NCBI RefSeq assembly: GCF_001544475.1
Contig: NZ_FCNW02000006.1
Coordinates: 124,001 to 188,000 of the forward strand
Direction: 5' to 3'
Origin: Caballeronia humi
Lineage (GTDB): Bacteria; Pseudomonadota; Gammaproteobacteria; Burkholderiales; Burkholderiaceae
DNA length: 64,000 bases
Shown here: one piece after another, positions 9,195 through 18,012 of the stretch
Position numbering within the stretch: the stretch's first letter is position 1
How the letters are laid out: every line of letters begins with the position of its first letter
Notes under the pieces: model-generated
The model's database searches: none
Told to the model about the DNA's origin: nothing
What the model saw: only the letters and a program-made list of their open reading frames with translations
Program-made: the position numbers and the translations under genes

Positions 9195-9827
9195 ATGCTC
9201 GGCATCACCGGTTTCACGCTCTTTCTCGTCGCGGTTTTCCTGCTGAATGTCACGCCCGGACCCGATACCGCTTACATCGTCGGGCGCAGCGTCGCGCAAG
9301 GGCGGGGCGCCGGTATCGTTTCCGCGCTTGGGATTTCAGCCGGCTGCATCGTGCACACGCTCGCGTGCGCGTTCGGTCTGACGGCGCTGCTCGCGGCATC
9401 GGCGGCGGCTTTTACCGTCGTCAAATTCGCCGGCGCGATCTATCTGATCTATCTCGGCGTGCGGTTGATTTTCGCGAAACCCGACGCCGATGCGCCCGCC
9501 GCCACTGAACAAAAGCCCAAGTCGCTTCGCCAGCTTTTCACGCAAGGCTTCATCACTAACGTGCTGAACCCGAAAGTCGTGCTGTTTTTTGTGTCTTTTT
9601 TCCCGCAGTTTGTCGCCGCCGACAGCCCGCACAAGGTGCTCGCGTTTCTCGCGCTCGGGCTCGTATTCATCTTGATGAGCACGGTCTGGAACGGTTTCGT
9701 GGCCTGGATCGCCGGCAGCGTGACGCAGCGCTTCTCGGGCAAGCCGGGTGTGAAACGCTGGCTGGACCGAGGCGTCGGCGGCGCGTTCGTCGGACTTGGA
9801 ATAAAGCTCGCGACTTCGCACAGGTAA
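9195..9827 (+). CDS. LysE/RhtB-family amino-acid exporter
   Basis: A 210-residue inner-membrane protein of the LysE translocator family. The N-terminal GFTLFLVAVFLLNVTPGPDT segment with the NVTPGPD motif, and five to six hydrophobic segments spread over the length, are typical. The substrate cannot be read from sequence; relatives export amino acids such as threonine, homoserine or leucine. It is transcribed alone or by read-through from fmt, and an inverted repeat overlaps its ribosome site. The HtpX gene follows on the same strand with its own promoter-like sequence. Confidence 0.88.
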   Translation: MLGITGFTLFLVAVFLLNVTPGPDTAYIVGRSVAQGRGAGIVSALGISAGCIVHTLACAFGLTALLAASAAAFTVVKFAGAIYLIYLGVRLIFAKPDADAPAATEQKPKSLRQLFTQGFITNVLNPKVVLFFVSFFPQFVAADSPHKVLAFLALGLVFILMSTVWNGFVAWIAGSVTQRFSGKPGVKRWLDRGVGGAFVGLGIKLATSHR

Positions 9828-9854
9828 TTGAATTATCGGACGGCGCCCATATCT
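9828..9854 (+). promoter_or_regulatory. candidate heat-shock (sigma-32) promoter of htpX
   Basis: TTGAATT at 9828-9834, an 11-nt spacer, then CCCATATCT at 9846-9854. This resembles the sigma-32 consensus (CTTGAAA ... CCCCATNT), and htpX is a known heat-shock gene in other proteobacteria. Read by eye; no start-site data. Confidence 0.5.
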
Positions 9855-9945
9855 AACGTTTTGCTTACAGTCGGGTCCATGAGCAATCGTGCTTCGGGCC
9901 GTTCGCGCGTGACGCGCATCTGATCAAGGGTGAGGAGTTCCACAC

Positions 9946-10803
9946 ATGTTCAACTGGGTCAAAACCGCGATGCTGATGGCAGCGATCACGGCCCTTTTTG
10001 TCGTCATCGGCGGGATGATCGGCGGGTCGAAGGGCATGATGCTCGCGCTCGTCGTTGCGCTCGGCATGAATTTCTTCTCGTACTGGTTCTCGGACAAGCT
10101 GGTTCTGCGCATGTACAACGCGCAGGAAGTCGACGAATCCAGCGCGCCGCAGTTCTATCGCATGGTGCGCGACCTTGCGCAGCGTGCACAGTTGCCGATG
10201 CCGAAGGTCTATCTGATCAACGAAGACGCGCCGAACGCGTTCGCGACCGGCCGCAATCCGGAGCACGCGGCCGTCGCGGCGACGACGGGCATCTTGCGCG
10301 TGCTTTCCGAGCGCGAATTGCGCGGGGTGATGGCGCACGAACTGGCGCACGTCAAGCATCGGGACATCCTGATCTCGACGGTTTCCGCCACGATGGCCGG
10401 CGCGATATCGGCGCTCGCGAACTTCGCGATGTTCTTCGGCGGGCGCGATTCGGAAGGCCGTCCATCGAATCCGATTGCGAGCATCGCGGTGGCGATCCTC
10501 GCGCCGATCGCGGGCGCGCTGATCCAGATGGCGATTTCGCGGGCGCGCGAATTCGAGGCGGATCGCGGCGGCGCGCAGATTTCCGGCGATCCGCAGGCGC
10601 TCGCGAGCGCGCTGGAGAAGATTCACGCGTATGCGTCGGGCGTGCCGTTCCCCACGGCCGAGGCGCATCCGGCCACCGCGCAGATGATGATCATGAACCC
10701 GCTGTCGGGCGGGGGCATCGCGGGATGGTTTTCCACGCACCCGGCAACCGAGGAGCGTGTCGCCCGGTTGATGGAGATGGCGCGCACGGGGCGGATGGAA
10801 TAA
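9946..10803 (+). CDS. htpX: membrane protease HtpX
   Basis: A 285-residue M48 zinc metalloprotease of the inner membrane that helps degrade damaged membrane proteins with FtsH. Two N-terminal membrane segments (about 7-25 and 31-48) precede the HELAH zinc site at 131-135. A second pair of hydrophobic segments lies at about 145-190, and the third zinc ligand is in the FEADRGGA segment. A GAGGAG site precedes ATG 9946. The upstream sequence carries a sigma-32-like promoter, in keeping with its stress role. The gene is monocistronic or weakly linked to rsmB. Confidence 0.94.
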   Translation: MFNWVKTAMLMAAITALFVVIGGMIGGSKGMMLALVVALGMNFFSYWFSDKLVLRMYNAQEVDESSAPQFYRMVRDLAQRAQLPMPKVYLINEDAPNAFATGRNPEHAAVAATTGILRVLSERELRGVMAHELAHVKHRDILISTVSATMAGAISALANFAMFFGGRDSEGRPSNPIASIAVAILAPIAGALIQMAISRAREFEADRGGAQISGDPQALASALEKIHAYASGVPFPTAEAHPATAQMMIMNPLSGGGIAGWFSTHPATEERVARLMEMARTGRME

Positions 10804-10935
10804 GCACGCCTTGTCTTGACGCGGCGGCTGCTCAGCCGCCGCGCTCCTGCCCGCTGTAATCCCCCTCTCCCCCGCAAGTTACAATGCCTCGTTTGTGCGA
10901 GCCGGCATTTTGCCGCTCGACGTCCTGGCTCACAC

Positions 10936-12351
10936 ATGACCGACAAGCCTTCCCGCCGGCGCGCCGCTCCCTCGGCCGATCAGCCGAAAGCGTCGTCCGA
11001 CGCCCGTCTCAGCGCGTTGCATCTCGCTCCTGATTCGCTTGCGTTCGCGCTCGATGGCGCTGCGCAAGCGGTCGCTGCCGTGCGCGCCGGAGCGGCGTTG
11101 CCCGCGGCGCTGCAAACCGTGATGGCGTCGCACAACCACGCGGCGGCGCGCGGCGCGACTCAAGACATTGCGTATCGAACGATGCGCCGTCTCGCCCTCG
11201 TCGATGCGCTCCTCCACAAGCTCATGCGCAAGGCCCCGCCGCCGCACGTCGCGAACGTGCTCGCGTGCGCGTTCGCCTTGCTCGTCGACGACGAAGCGCA
11301 CGCCGCGTACACGCCGTTCACCGTCGTCGATCAGGCGGTCAACGCGATCGCCGCGCGCCGCGAGTTCGCATTTGCCAAGGGCCTCGTCAACGCCGTGTTG
11401 CGCAACTTCCTGCGCGATCGCGAAAAGCCGCTTGTTGATGTCACGCAAGACCCGGTGGCGCGCTGGAACTACCCGTCGTGGTGGATCGACGCCGTCAAGC
11501 GCGGCCAGCCCGACGCGTGGGAAAGCATCCTCGAAGCGGGCAACCGCCAAGGTCCGCTGACGCTGCGCGTGAACGCGCGCCGCACGAGCGTCGCCGGCTA
11601 TCTCGAAACATTGAAGGCCGCGAACATCGAGGCGCACGCCGCCGGTGAACACGCGGTTCGCCTGCAAACGCCGATGCCGGTCGACAAGATCCCCGGTTTC
11701 GACGATGGCGTCGTCTCCGTGCAGGACGCCGGGGCGCAGCTCGCCGCGCAATTGCTCGGCGCGAAAGACGGCATGCGAGTGCTCGACGCGTGCGCCGCGC
11801 CCGGCGGCAAGACGGGCCACGTGCTGGAGCTGGCGAAGGTCGAGCTGATCGCGCTCGAAAGCGATGCGCAGCGCGCGAGCCGCATCAGGCAGAACCTGGA
11901 GCGACTGAAGCTCGAAGCGGAAATCCGCGTCGGCGATGCGGGCGAGCCCTCCGAATGGTCCGACGGCGATCCCTTCGACCGCATTCTCGCCGACGTGCCA
12001 TGCTCGGCGTCGGGCATCGTGCGGCGTCATCCTGATATTCGCTGGCTGCGTCGTCCGTCGGACATCGCGGCGCTCGTCGAGGAGCAGCGGCGCATTCTCA
12101 CGGCGCTGTGGCCCCTCGTTGCAACGGGCGGCGAGCTGCTCTACGTCACGTGTTCCATCTTTCCCGAAGAGGGCGAATTGCAGGCGCAGTGGTTTGGAGA
12201 CACGCACGAAGATGCGGTACGATTGGACGCGCCGGGGCAATTATTGCCGACCAACGCCCGCGCGAGCGCCGCTTCTTCCACCTCGAACCGGGACGCGGAA
12301 CCCTTCGCGGACCACGACGGATTCTTCTACGCGCGCTTTCAGAAACGGTGA
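10936..12351 (+). CDS. rsmB: 16S rRNA (cytosine-967-C5)-methyltransferase
   Basis: A 471-residue methyltransferase modifying C967 of 16S rRNA with S-adenosylmethionine. An N-terminal NusB-like RNA-binding domain (about 45-190) precedes the Rossmann domain with LDACAAPGGKTGH (SAM site) and DVPCSASGIVRRHPDIRW, whose cysteine belongs to the Nol1/Nop2/Sun catalytic pair. The MTDKPS start at 10936 is chosen; the longer in-frame frame from 10816 adds 40 residues of unlikely composition. The stop overlaps the GTG of the DUF4390 gene (GTGA), so the two are translationally coupled. Confidence 0.93.
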   Translation: MTDKPSRRRAAPSADQPKASSDARLSALHLAPDSLAFALDGAAQAVAAVRAGAALPAALQTVMASHNHAAARGATQDIAYRTMRRLALVDALLHKLMRKAPPPHVANVLACAFALLVDDEAHAAYTPFTVVDQAVNAIAARREFAFAKGLVNAVLRNFLRDREKPLVDVTQDPVARWNYPSWWIDAVKRGQPDAWESILEAGNRQGPLTLRVNARRTSVAGYLETLKAANIEAHAAGEHAVRLQTPMPVDKIPGFDDGVVSVQDAGAQLAAQLLGAKDGMRVLDACAAPGGKTGHVLELAKVELIALESDAQRASRIRQNLERLKLEAEIRVGDAGEPSEWSDGDPFDRILADVPCSASGIVRRHPDIRWLRRPSDIAALVEEQRRILTALWPLVATGGELLYVTCSIFPEEGELQAQWFGDTHEDAVRLDAPGQLLPTNARASAASSTSNRDAEPFADHDGFFYARFQKR

Positions 12352-12944
12352 CGATCAAACGCCTTTTCCCGCTTCGGCTCGTGGCCGTGGTCTGGACTGC
12401 GCTGGCGCTCTTTCTGAGCTTCGTCGCAGCCGAACCCGCACTCGCCGACCCGATCGCCGTTCAGCGCGCGTCGCTGCAGGCGGACGGCAGCGGCTGGAGC
12501 ATCGACGCCCGCTTCGAATTCGACCTCAACAGCAGTCTCGAAGACGCCGTCAACAAAGGCGTCCCCCTCTATTTCACGACCGATTTCAACCTCTCGCGGC
12601 CGCGCTGGTACTGGTTCGACGAAGAACCGGTGAACGTGTCGCAGAGCATTCGCCTTTCCTTCCAGCCGCTCACGCGCGAGTACCGCGTGTCGACGGGCGG
12701 CCTGCAACTCGGCTTCGGCTCGCTCAGTGAAGCGCTCGACGTGATCAAGCACGTGACTTCGTGGCACGTCATCGACCGCAATCAGGTGAAGCCCGGCGAG
12801 ACCTATATCGCATCGGTGCGCATGCAGCTCGACATCGCGCTGATGCCCAAGCCCTTCCAGATCGACGCGGTCAACAACCGCGACTGGAGCCTGTCTTCCG
12901 ACTGGAAACGATTCAACTTTACGGCGGCCGAGCGTGCTAAATAA
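12348..12944 (+). CDS. DUF4390 secreted protein
   Basis: A 198-residue protein matching the DUF4390 family; its biochemical role is unknown. The first 33 residues form a signal peptide (MTIKRLFPLR, a hydrophobic core, ALAD cleavage site), so it is periplasmic or membrane-associated. The GTG start overlaps the rsmB stop, and its own stop lies inside the start of the downstream kinase gene. A beta-proteobacterial order rsmB-DUF4390-ntrY-ntrX suggests a periplasmic accessory for the kinase; that is inference from gene order. No known catalytic motif is visible. Confidence 0.85.
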   Translation: MTIKRLFPLRLVAVVWTALALFLSFVAAEPALADPIAVQRASLQADGSGWSIDARFEFDLNSSLEDAVNKGVPLYFTTDFNLSRPRWYWFDEEPVNVSQSIRLSFQPLTREYRVSTGGLQLGFGSLSEALDVIKHVTSWHVIDRNQVKPGETYIASVRMQLDIALMPKPFQIDAVNNRDWSLSSDWKRFNFTAAERAK

Positions 12945-15360
12945 ACTCCGCCGCCGTCGCACGGACATGAAGAGCTTCGTCGTTCGACTGCTCGTTTCGA
13001 CCGTCGCCATCACGGCAGTCCTGTTGCTCGTGATGCTGGCGCTCGCGAGTGCGAACACCGAATTCTTCGATCGCTACTACTCGTGGCTCTATGCCGCGAA
13101 CGTCGCCGTCGCGGTGACGTTCCTCGCGATCGTCGCGGGGCTCGTGCTGATCATCGTGTCGCGCGTTCGGCAGGGGAAGTTCGGCACGCGCCTGCTCGCG
13201 AAACTCGCGTTCATCTTCGCGCTCGTGGGCGTCGTGCCGGGCGCGATCATCTACGTCGTGTCGTATCAGTTCGTGTCGCGCAGTATTGAATCGTGGTTCG
13301 ACGTGAACGTCGAAACCGCGCTCACGTCCGGACTCAATCTCGGGCGCGGCATGCTCGACGCATCGCTCTCGGACTTGCAGAACAAGGGCCGGCTGATGAG
13401 CGACCAACTGTCCAGCGCCGATCCGAATAGCCTTACGCTTGCGCTCCTGCGGCTGCGCGACCAGTTCAACGTGCAGGACGCGACCATCGTCGAGCCGATG
13501 CGCAGCGGCGGCGGCACCGCGCCCGACGTGCGCGTGGTCGCGCAGGCGTCGAGCAATTTCTCGGCGCTCGTGCCGGACAACCTGCCTACGCCGCTGATGA
13601 TCAACCAGGCGCGCGACCGTCCGTATGGCGCAATCGAAGGCGAGGTCGACGGCGAGCCGGGCGTGACCGGCCCGAAGGGCGCGCTGCGTCTGCGCGTGAT
13701 CGTGAAAATCCCCGATCCGACGACGACCGAACTGCAGCCCGTCGAGCGCTTCCTGCAGATCGAGCAGCCGGTGAGCCAGGCGCTCGCGCACAACGCGGAC
13801 GCCGTGCAGCGCGCGTATCGCGAATATCAGGAGAAGCGTCTCGGGCGCACCGGCTTGCGGAAGATGTACATCGGCACGCTGACGCTCGCGCTCTTCCTCG
13901 CGACTTTTATCGCGATGATGCTCGCGCTCGCGCTCGGGAATCAGCTCGCGCGGCCGCTTTTCCTGCTCGCGCAAGGGACGAAGGAGGTCGCGGAAGGCGA
14001 TTACACGCCCAAACGCGAGGTGAAATCGCGCGATGAACTCGGCTTTCTCACGCAGTCGTTCAACGCGATGACGCGGCAGTTATCGGAAGCGCGCGCGGCG
14101 GTCGAGAACAATCGCATCGCGCTGGAACATTCGAAGGCGTATCTCGAGAGCATTCTGGCGAATCTGACGGCGGGTGTGTTCGTCTTCGACCGTCAGTTCC
14201 GACTGACCACCGCGAATCGCGGCGCCGAGCGCATTTTCCGGCAGCCGTTCAACGCGTCGCTGAATCTGCCGCTCGAACAGATCGACGTGCTCGCTGACTT
14301 CGGCGCGATGGTCAGGAAGGCGTTCGCCGAGCGCGATGCGGCATCGATCGGCAGCGGCCAGCCGGTCGGCGATCGCGGACACTGGCAGCAGCAACTGGCC
14401 GTCGCGGTGCCGGGCGAAAACGAACCGCTCACGCTGCTGGTACGCGGCACGCAGTTGCTGAGCGCCACCGAAAGCGACACCGAAGACGCCGAGACGACCG
14501 GCTACGTCGTCGTGTTCGACGATATCTCCGACGTCATCTCGGCGCAGCGGTCGGTGGCGTGGGGCGAGGTGGCGCGGCGTCTCGCGCACGAGATCAAGAA
14601 TCCGCTCACGCCGATCCAGCTTTCCGCCGAGCGCCTGCAGATGAAGCTCGCCGACAAGCTCTCGCCGCACGACGCCGACGTGCTCAAGCGCGGCGCCACG
14701 ACCATCGTGAACCAGGTGCAGGCGATGAAGCAGATGGTCGACGATTTCCGCGAGTACGCGCGCACGCCGCCGGCCGTGCTCGGCAACCTGCAACTGAACG
14801 ATCTCGTCGGCGAAGTGCTGACGCTGTACGGCATCGAGGAAGGCAAGAGCGCGATCGCCATCGATCTCACGAAGCTGCCGGTGATCCGCGGCGATGCGAC
14901 GCAGCTTCGGCAGGTGATCCACAACCTCCTGCAAAATGCGCAGGATGCGGTGGCCGACGTCGACGAGCCGCGCGTGCTGCTCGAAACGAGGACAGTAGAA
15001 TATGGCGACCCCGATTCGTCCGGCCATGCGCGTGTCGCGGTGCGGCTGACGGTATCGGATAACGGTCCGGGCTTTTCTGCGCGCATACTGTCGCGCGCGT
15101 TCGAACCTTACGTGACGACGAAGGCGAAGGGCACGGGACTGGGTCTTGCAACGGTGAAGAAGATCGTCGACGAGCATGGCGCGCGCATCGACATTCGCAA
15201 TCGGTCGAAGGCGGCAGAGGTGATCGAAGGCGCGCAGATTTCGATTTTGTTCCTGCAACTCGCGGACGACGCCGCCCAGCCGGGCGCGAGCCCGCCGGCA
15301 GCGAGCGCGGCGCTGGGTCACGGAACGACAAAAGCAACAGTGCAGACAAGGGCAGCGTAA
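12934..15360 (+). CDS. NtrY-like membrane sensor histidine kinase
   Basis: An 808-residue kinase. Three hydrophobic segments lie in the first 110 residues, followed by an extracytoplasmic region of about 190 residues and a membrane segment near 312-332. HAMP (about 335-390), PAS (about 400-520), the phospho-acceptor H552 in RRLAHEIKNPLTPIQ and an ATPase domain (NLLQNAQDAV, DNGPGF, GTGLGLATVKKI) follow. This is the NtrY layout for nitrogen or redox sensing; the signal here is unknown. GTG 12934 overlaps the previous gene by 11 nt; ATG 12967 is an alternative start. The stop TAA directly abuts the ATG of its regulator. Confidence 0.9.
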   Translation: MLNKLRRRRTDMKSFVVRLLVSTVAITAVLLLVMLALASANTEFFDRYYSWLYAANVAVAVTFLAIVAGLVLIIVSRVRQGKFGTRLLAKLAFIFALVGVVPGAIIYVVSYQFVSRSIESWFDVNVETALTSGLNLGRGMLDASLSDLQNKGRLMSDQLSSADPNSLTLALLRLRDQFNVQDATIVEPMRSGGGTAPDVRVVAQASSNFSALVPDNLPTPLMINQARDRPYGAIEGEVDGEPGVTGPKGALRLRVIVKIPDPTTTELQPVERFLQIEQPVSQALAHNADAVQRAYREYQEKRLGRTGLRKMYIGTLTLALFLATFIAMMLALALGNQLARPLFLLAQGTKEVAEGDYTPKREVKSRDELGFLTQSFNAMTRQLSEARAAVENNRIALEHSKAYLESILANLTAGVFVFDRQFRLTTANRGAERIFRQPFNASLNLPLEQIDVLADFGAMVRKAFAERDAASIGSGQPVGDRGHWQQQLAVAVPGENEPLTLLVRGTQLLSATESDTEDAETTGYVVVFDDISDVISAQRSVAWGEVARRLAHEIKNPLTPIQLSAERLQMKLADKLSPHDADVLKRGATTIVNQVQAMKQMVDDFREYARTPPAVLGNLQLNDLVGEVLTLYGIEEGKSAIAIDLTKLPVIRGDATQLRQVIHNLLQNAQDAVADVDEPRVLLETRTVEYGDPDSSGHARVAVRLTVSDNGPGFSARILSRAFEPYVTTKAKGTGLGLATVKKIVDEHGARIDIRNRSKAAEVIEGAQISILFLQLADDAAQPGASPPAASAALGHGTTKATVQTRAA

Positions 15361-16077
15361 ATGGCAACCATCCTGGTGGTAGACGACGAAATGGGTATCC
15401 GGGAATTGCTCTCGGAGATCCTGAGCGACGAGGGGCATGTGGTGGAGGCGGCGGAGAATGCGCAGCAGGCGCGCGACTACCGTCTGCGGCAAGCGCCCGA
15501 TCTCGTCCTGCTCGACATCTGGATGCCCGACACCGACGGCGTCACCTTGCTGAAGGAGTGGGCCGCGCAAGGCAAGCTGACGATGCCGGTCATCATGATG
15601 TCGGGGCACGCGACCATCGATACGGCCGTCGAGGCGACGAAGATCGGCGCGCTCAACTTTCTTGAAAAGCCGATCGCGCTGCAAAAGCTGCTGAAGGCGG
15701 TCGAGCAGGGTCTGGTGCACGGTACAGCGGCGGCGCCGATCCTCTCGACGACGGCGAAGCCTCCGTTGCCGGCGGGCGCATCGAGCGTGCCGGCCGCGGC
15801 GGCGCTGCCGAGCGCGTCGGCGTTGAATGCGTCGGGGGACTCCGGTGCGGCTGGAACGGCGCACGCGCAGCCGGGGCAGACGGCATCGATTTCCTTCGAC
15901 ATCCCGTTGCGCGACGCCCGCGATGCCTTCGAGCGCGCGTACTTCGAGTATCACCTCGCACGCGAGAACGGCAGCATGACGCGCGTCGCGGAGAAGACCG
16001 GGCTCGAGCGGACGCACTTGTATCGCAAGCTGAAGCAGCTCGGCGTCGATCTCGGAAAGAACAAAAGCGAGGCCTGA
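15361..16077 (+). CDS. NtrX-like response regulator lacking the AAA+ domain
   Basis: A 238-residue response regulator paired with the upstream kinase; its ATG follows the kinase stop with no gap. The receiver domain (residues 1-120) has the acidic pair D8/D9, the phospho-acceptor D52 in LLDIWMPD, and K103 in EKPI. A proline/alanine/serine-rich linker (about 125-185) leads to a Fis-type helix-turn-helix (MTRVAEKTGLERTHLYRKLKQLG). The sigma-54-activating ATPase domain of true NtrX is absent, so it cannot act as a classical enhancer-binding protein. The tRNA-Phe promoter follows about 50 nt downstream. Confidence 0.9.
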   Translation: MATILVVDDEMGIRELLSEILSDEGHVVEAAENAQQARDYRLRQAPDLVLLDIWMPDTDGVTLLKEWAAQGKLTMPVIMMSGHATIDTAVEATKIGALNFLEKPIALQKLLKAVEQGLVHGTAAAPILSTTAKPPLPAGASSVPAAAALPSASALNASGDSGAAGTAHAQPGQTASISFDIPLRDARDAFERAYFEYHLARENGSMTRVAEKTGLERTHLYRKLKQLGVDLGKNKSEA

Positions 16078-16127
16078 GGCCCTGCTGGCGGCCTTTCCGC
16101 GATTTTAGGAAAATTGCCCAAAAGCCC

Positions 16128-16156
16128 TTGAGCGACATAAACCGCTTTGATATACT
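16128..16156 (+). promoter_or_regulatory. tRNA-Phe promoter
   Basis: TTGAGC (-35, 16128-16133), a 17-nt spacer, and TATACT (-10, 16151-16156), which would start RNA around 16163, a few bases before the tRNA. A strong sigma-70 match. Confidence 0.8.
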
Positions 16157-16168
16157 CTCGTTCTCGTT

Positions 16169-16244
16169 GGCCCGGTAGCTCAGTTGGTAGAGCAGCGGAT
16201 TGAAAATCCGCGTGTCGTTGGTTCGATTCCGACCCAGGCCACCA
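16169..16244 (+). tRNA. tRNA-Phe (GAA)
   Basis: A complete 76-nt cloverleaf with an encoded CCA end. The anticodon loop reads TTGAAAA, giving anticodon GAA for phenylalanine. The D arm (GCTC/GAGC), the anticodon stem (GCGGA/TCCGC) and the T arm (GTTGG/CCGAC, loop TTCGATT) all pair. The acceptor stem has one defect, C5 opposite A68, where a U5-A68 or C5-G68 pair would be expected. The identity and extent are clear. Confidence 0.97.
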
Positions 16245-16255
16245 AGTTGCAAGGA

Positions 16256-16288
16256 AGCCCAAGAGCCTATCGGTTCTTGGGCTTTTTC
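16256..16288 (+). terminator. tRNA-Phe terminator
   Basis: A 12-bp stem with one G-T pair (AGCCCAAGAGCC with GGTTCTTGGGCT, loop TATC) followed by a run of T. It lies 12 nt after the tRNA. Confidence 0.92.
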
Positions 16289-16323
16289 CTTTGTGGTGAC
16301 GCTGAGCCGGAAAAATAGTGCCG

Positions 16324-16384
16324 TGCTAAAATCTCAAGCGATTTAAGGACTTGCGCTACCTTCATCGGCTCGCAGGTCCTTTTT
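16324..16384 (+). promoter_or_regulatory. attenuator-like hairpin in the queC leader
   Basis: An 11-bp stem (16345-16355 with 16371-16381, one G-T pair) followed by a T run forms a second intrinsic terminator about 205 nt before queC, with no gene between it and the tRNA terminator. A possible extended -10 element, TGCTAAAAT, sits at 16324-16332. It may be an attenuator of queCED or the end of a very short RNA. I do not recognise a known preQ1 aptamer. Confidence 0.45.
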
Positions 16385-16588
16385 GTTTGAGCGGCTGAAA
16401 GTCCACGTGAAGCATTCGTCGCTGGCGGCAGCGTCCTATCAGCGGCATAACTACCGCTCGCGCCTGCCTCGATCCACGCCGCCTATACTGGACGAGCCGG
16501 CCCGGCCGGCCGCGTCGCCCGATGTGGACCGCAATCTTGCGCGACATCCCGCGCCGCGCCACATCAGACACTTTCACGGAGTTTCACG

Positions 16589-17323
16589 GTGACTCGGATA
16601 GACGCTAAGGACAGCGCGCTCGTGCTGTTTTCCGGCGGCCAGGACTCGGCCACGTGCCTCGCCTGGGCACTCGAACGCTACACGACCGTCGAGACGCTCG
16701 GCTTCGATTACGGCCAGCGGCATCGCGTCGAACTGGAATGTCGTGGCGGCTTTCGCGCTGCGGTCGTGCGGGAGTTTCCGCAATGGGCCGGTCGCCTCGG
16801 CGAGGACCACATGATCGATTTGTCGGTGCTCGGCGCGATCAGCGACACCGCGATGACCCGCGAAATCGAAATCAAGGCGACCGCGAGCGGCTTGCCGAAC
16901 ACGTTCGTGCCGGGCCGCAACCTGATGTTCATGACGATCGCGGCGGCGGTTGCGTATCGGCGCGGACTGAAGGTGCTGGTTGGCGGCATGTGCGAAACGG
17001 ACTTCTCGGGCTATCCCGACTGCCGCGACGACACCATGAAAGCGCTGCAAGTTGCGCTGAACCTCGGCATGGAGACGCGCTACGCGCTTGAAACACCGCT
17101 GATGTGGCTCGATAAAGCCGACACCTGGCGACTCGCCGAGCAACTCGGCGGCGAAACGCTCGTCGAGCTGATTCGCGTCGAGACACATACGTGCTATGTC
17201 GGCGAGCGCGCCGAGCTGCACGAGTGGGGCTTCGGCTGCGGCCAGTGTCCGGCGTGCAAGCTGCGCAAGCGCGGTTTCGAGGCGTATCGCGCGGGCGAGC
17301 AGGTTACGACCGAGCCGGTCTGA
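16589..17323 (+). CDS. queC: 7-cyano-7-deazaguanine synthase
   Basis: A 244-residue ATP-dependent enzyme that converts 7-carboxy-7-deazaguanine to preQ0 on the route to queuosine. The PP-loop motif [12 protein letters not shown] is at about 13-24. The zinc-binding cysteines lie in the C-terminal [14 protein letters not shown] segment, with an upstream cysteine at GFGC. The start is GTG 16589 with a GGAG site 8 nt upstream. It is first in queC-queE-queD, all on the plus strand. Its leader contains a terminator-like hairpin, so premature termination may control it. Confidence 0.95.
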   Translation: MTRIDAKDSALVLFSGGQDSATCLAWALERYTTVETLGFDYGQRHRVELECRGGFRAAVVREFPQWAGRLGEDHMIDLSVLGAISDTAMTREIEIKATASGLPNTFVPGRNLMFMTIAAAVAYRRGLKVLVGGMCETDFSGYPDCRDDTMKALQVALNLGMETRYALETPLMWLDKADTWRLAEQLGGETLVELIRVETHTCYVGERAELHEWGFGCGQCPACKLRKRGFEAYRAGEQVTTEPV

Positions 17324-17349
17324 ACACTTTTGGAAACGACAGAGCAGTC

Positions 17350-17982
17350 ATGACGTACGCGGTAAAGGAAATTTTCTACACGTTGCAAGGCGAGGGCGCG
17401 AACGCCGGACGCCCGGCCGTGTTTTGCCGGTTCGCCGGCTGCAACCTCTGGTCGGGTCGCGAGGAAGATCGCGCGGACGCCGTCTGCCAGTTCTGCGACA
17501 CCGATTTCGTCGGCACCGACGGCGAAAACGGCGGCAAATACCGCACGCCGGCCGATCTGGTCGCGATGATCGCGTCGCTCTGGCCCGAGGGCGAGGCGCA
17601 CAGGTTCGTCGTGTGTACCGGCGGCGAGCCGATGCTCCAGATCGACCAGCCGTTCGTCGATGCGCTGCACGAAGCCGGCTTCGAGATCGCGATCGAAACG
17701 AACGGCTCGCTGCCGGTGCTCGAAACGATCGACTGGATTTGTGTGAGTCCGAAGGCCGATGCGCCGCTCGTCGTGACGAAGGGCAACGAGCTGAAAGTGG
17801 TCGTGCCGCAGGACAACCAGCGTCTTGCCGACTACGCGCAGCTCGACTTTGAGTATTTCCTGGTCCAGCCGATGGACGGCCCGTCGCGTGACATCAACAC
17901 GAAGCTCGCGATCGACTGGTGTAAACGCCATCCGAAGTGGCGCCTGTCGATGCAGACCCACAAGTACCTGAACATCCCCTGA
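17350..17982 (+). CDS. queE: 7-carboxy-7-deazaguanine synthase
   Basis: A 210-residue radical-SAM enzyme that contracts 6-carboxytetrahydropterin to 7-carboxy-7-deazaguanine. Its iron-sulfur cysteines are spaced CX14CX2C (C before NLWSGREEDRADAV, then CQFC), the atypical spacing known for the Burkholderia multivorans enzyme, instead of the usual CX3CX2C. The GGEP motif of radical-SAM proteins follows in CTGGEPML. ATG 17350 is chosen because it gives MTYAVKEIFYTLQGEG, the canonical N-terminus. It lies 26 nt after queC and 30 nt before queD. Confidence 0.95.
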   Translation: MTYAVKEIFYTLQGEGANAGRPAVFCRFAGCNLWSGREEDRADAVCQFCDTDFVGTDGENGGKYRTPADLVAMIASLWPEGEAHRFVVCTGGEPMLQIDQPFVDALHEAGFEIAIETNGSLPVLETIDWICVSPKADAPLVVTKGNELKVVVPQDNQRLADYAQLDFEYFLVQPMDGPSRDINTKLAIDWCKRHPKWRLSMQTHKYLNIP

Positions 17983-18012
17983 TACAGAACGATCCAGAAC
18001 GATTGAGCCGAC

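Noticed and set aside
14080-16017. 645-codon minus-strand frame opposite the NtrY/NtrX-like genes
   Set aside because: Antisense shadow; both genes on the other strand have full, motif-supported domains.
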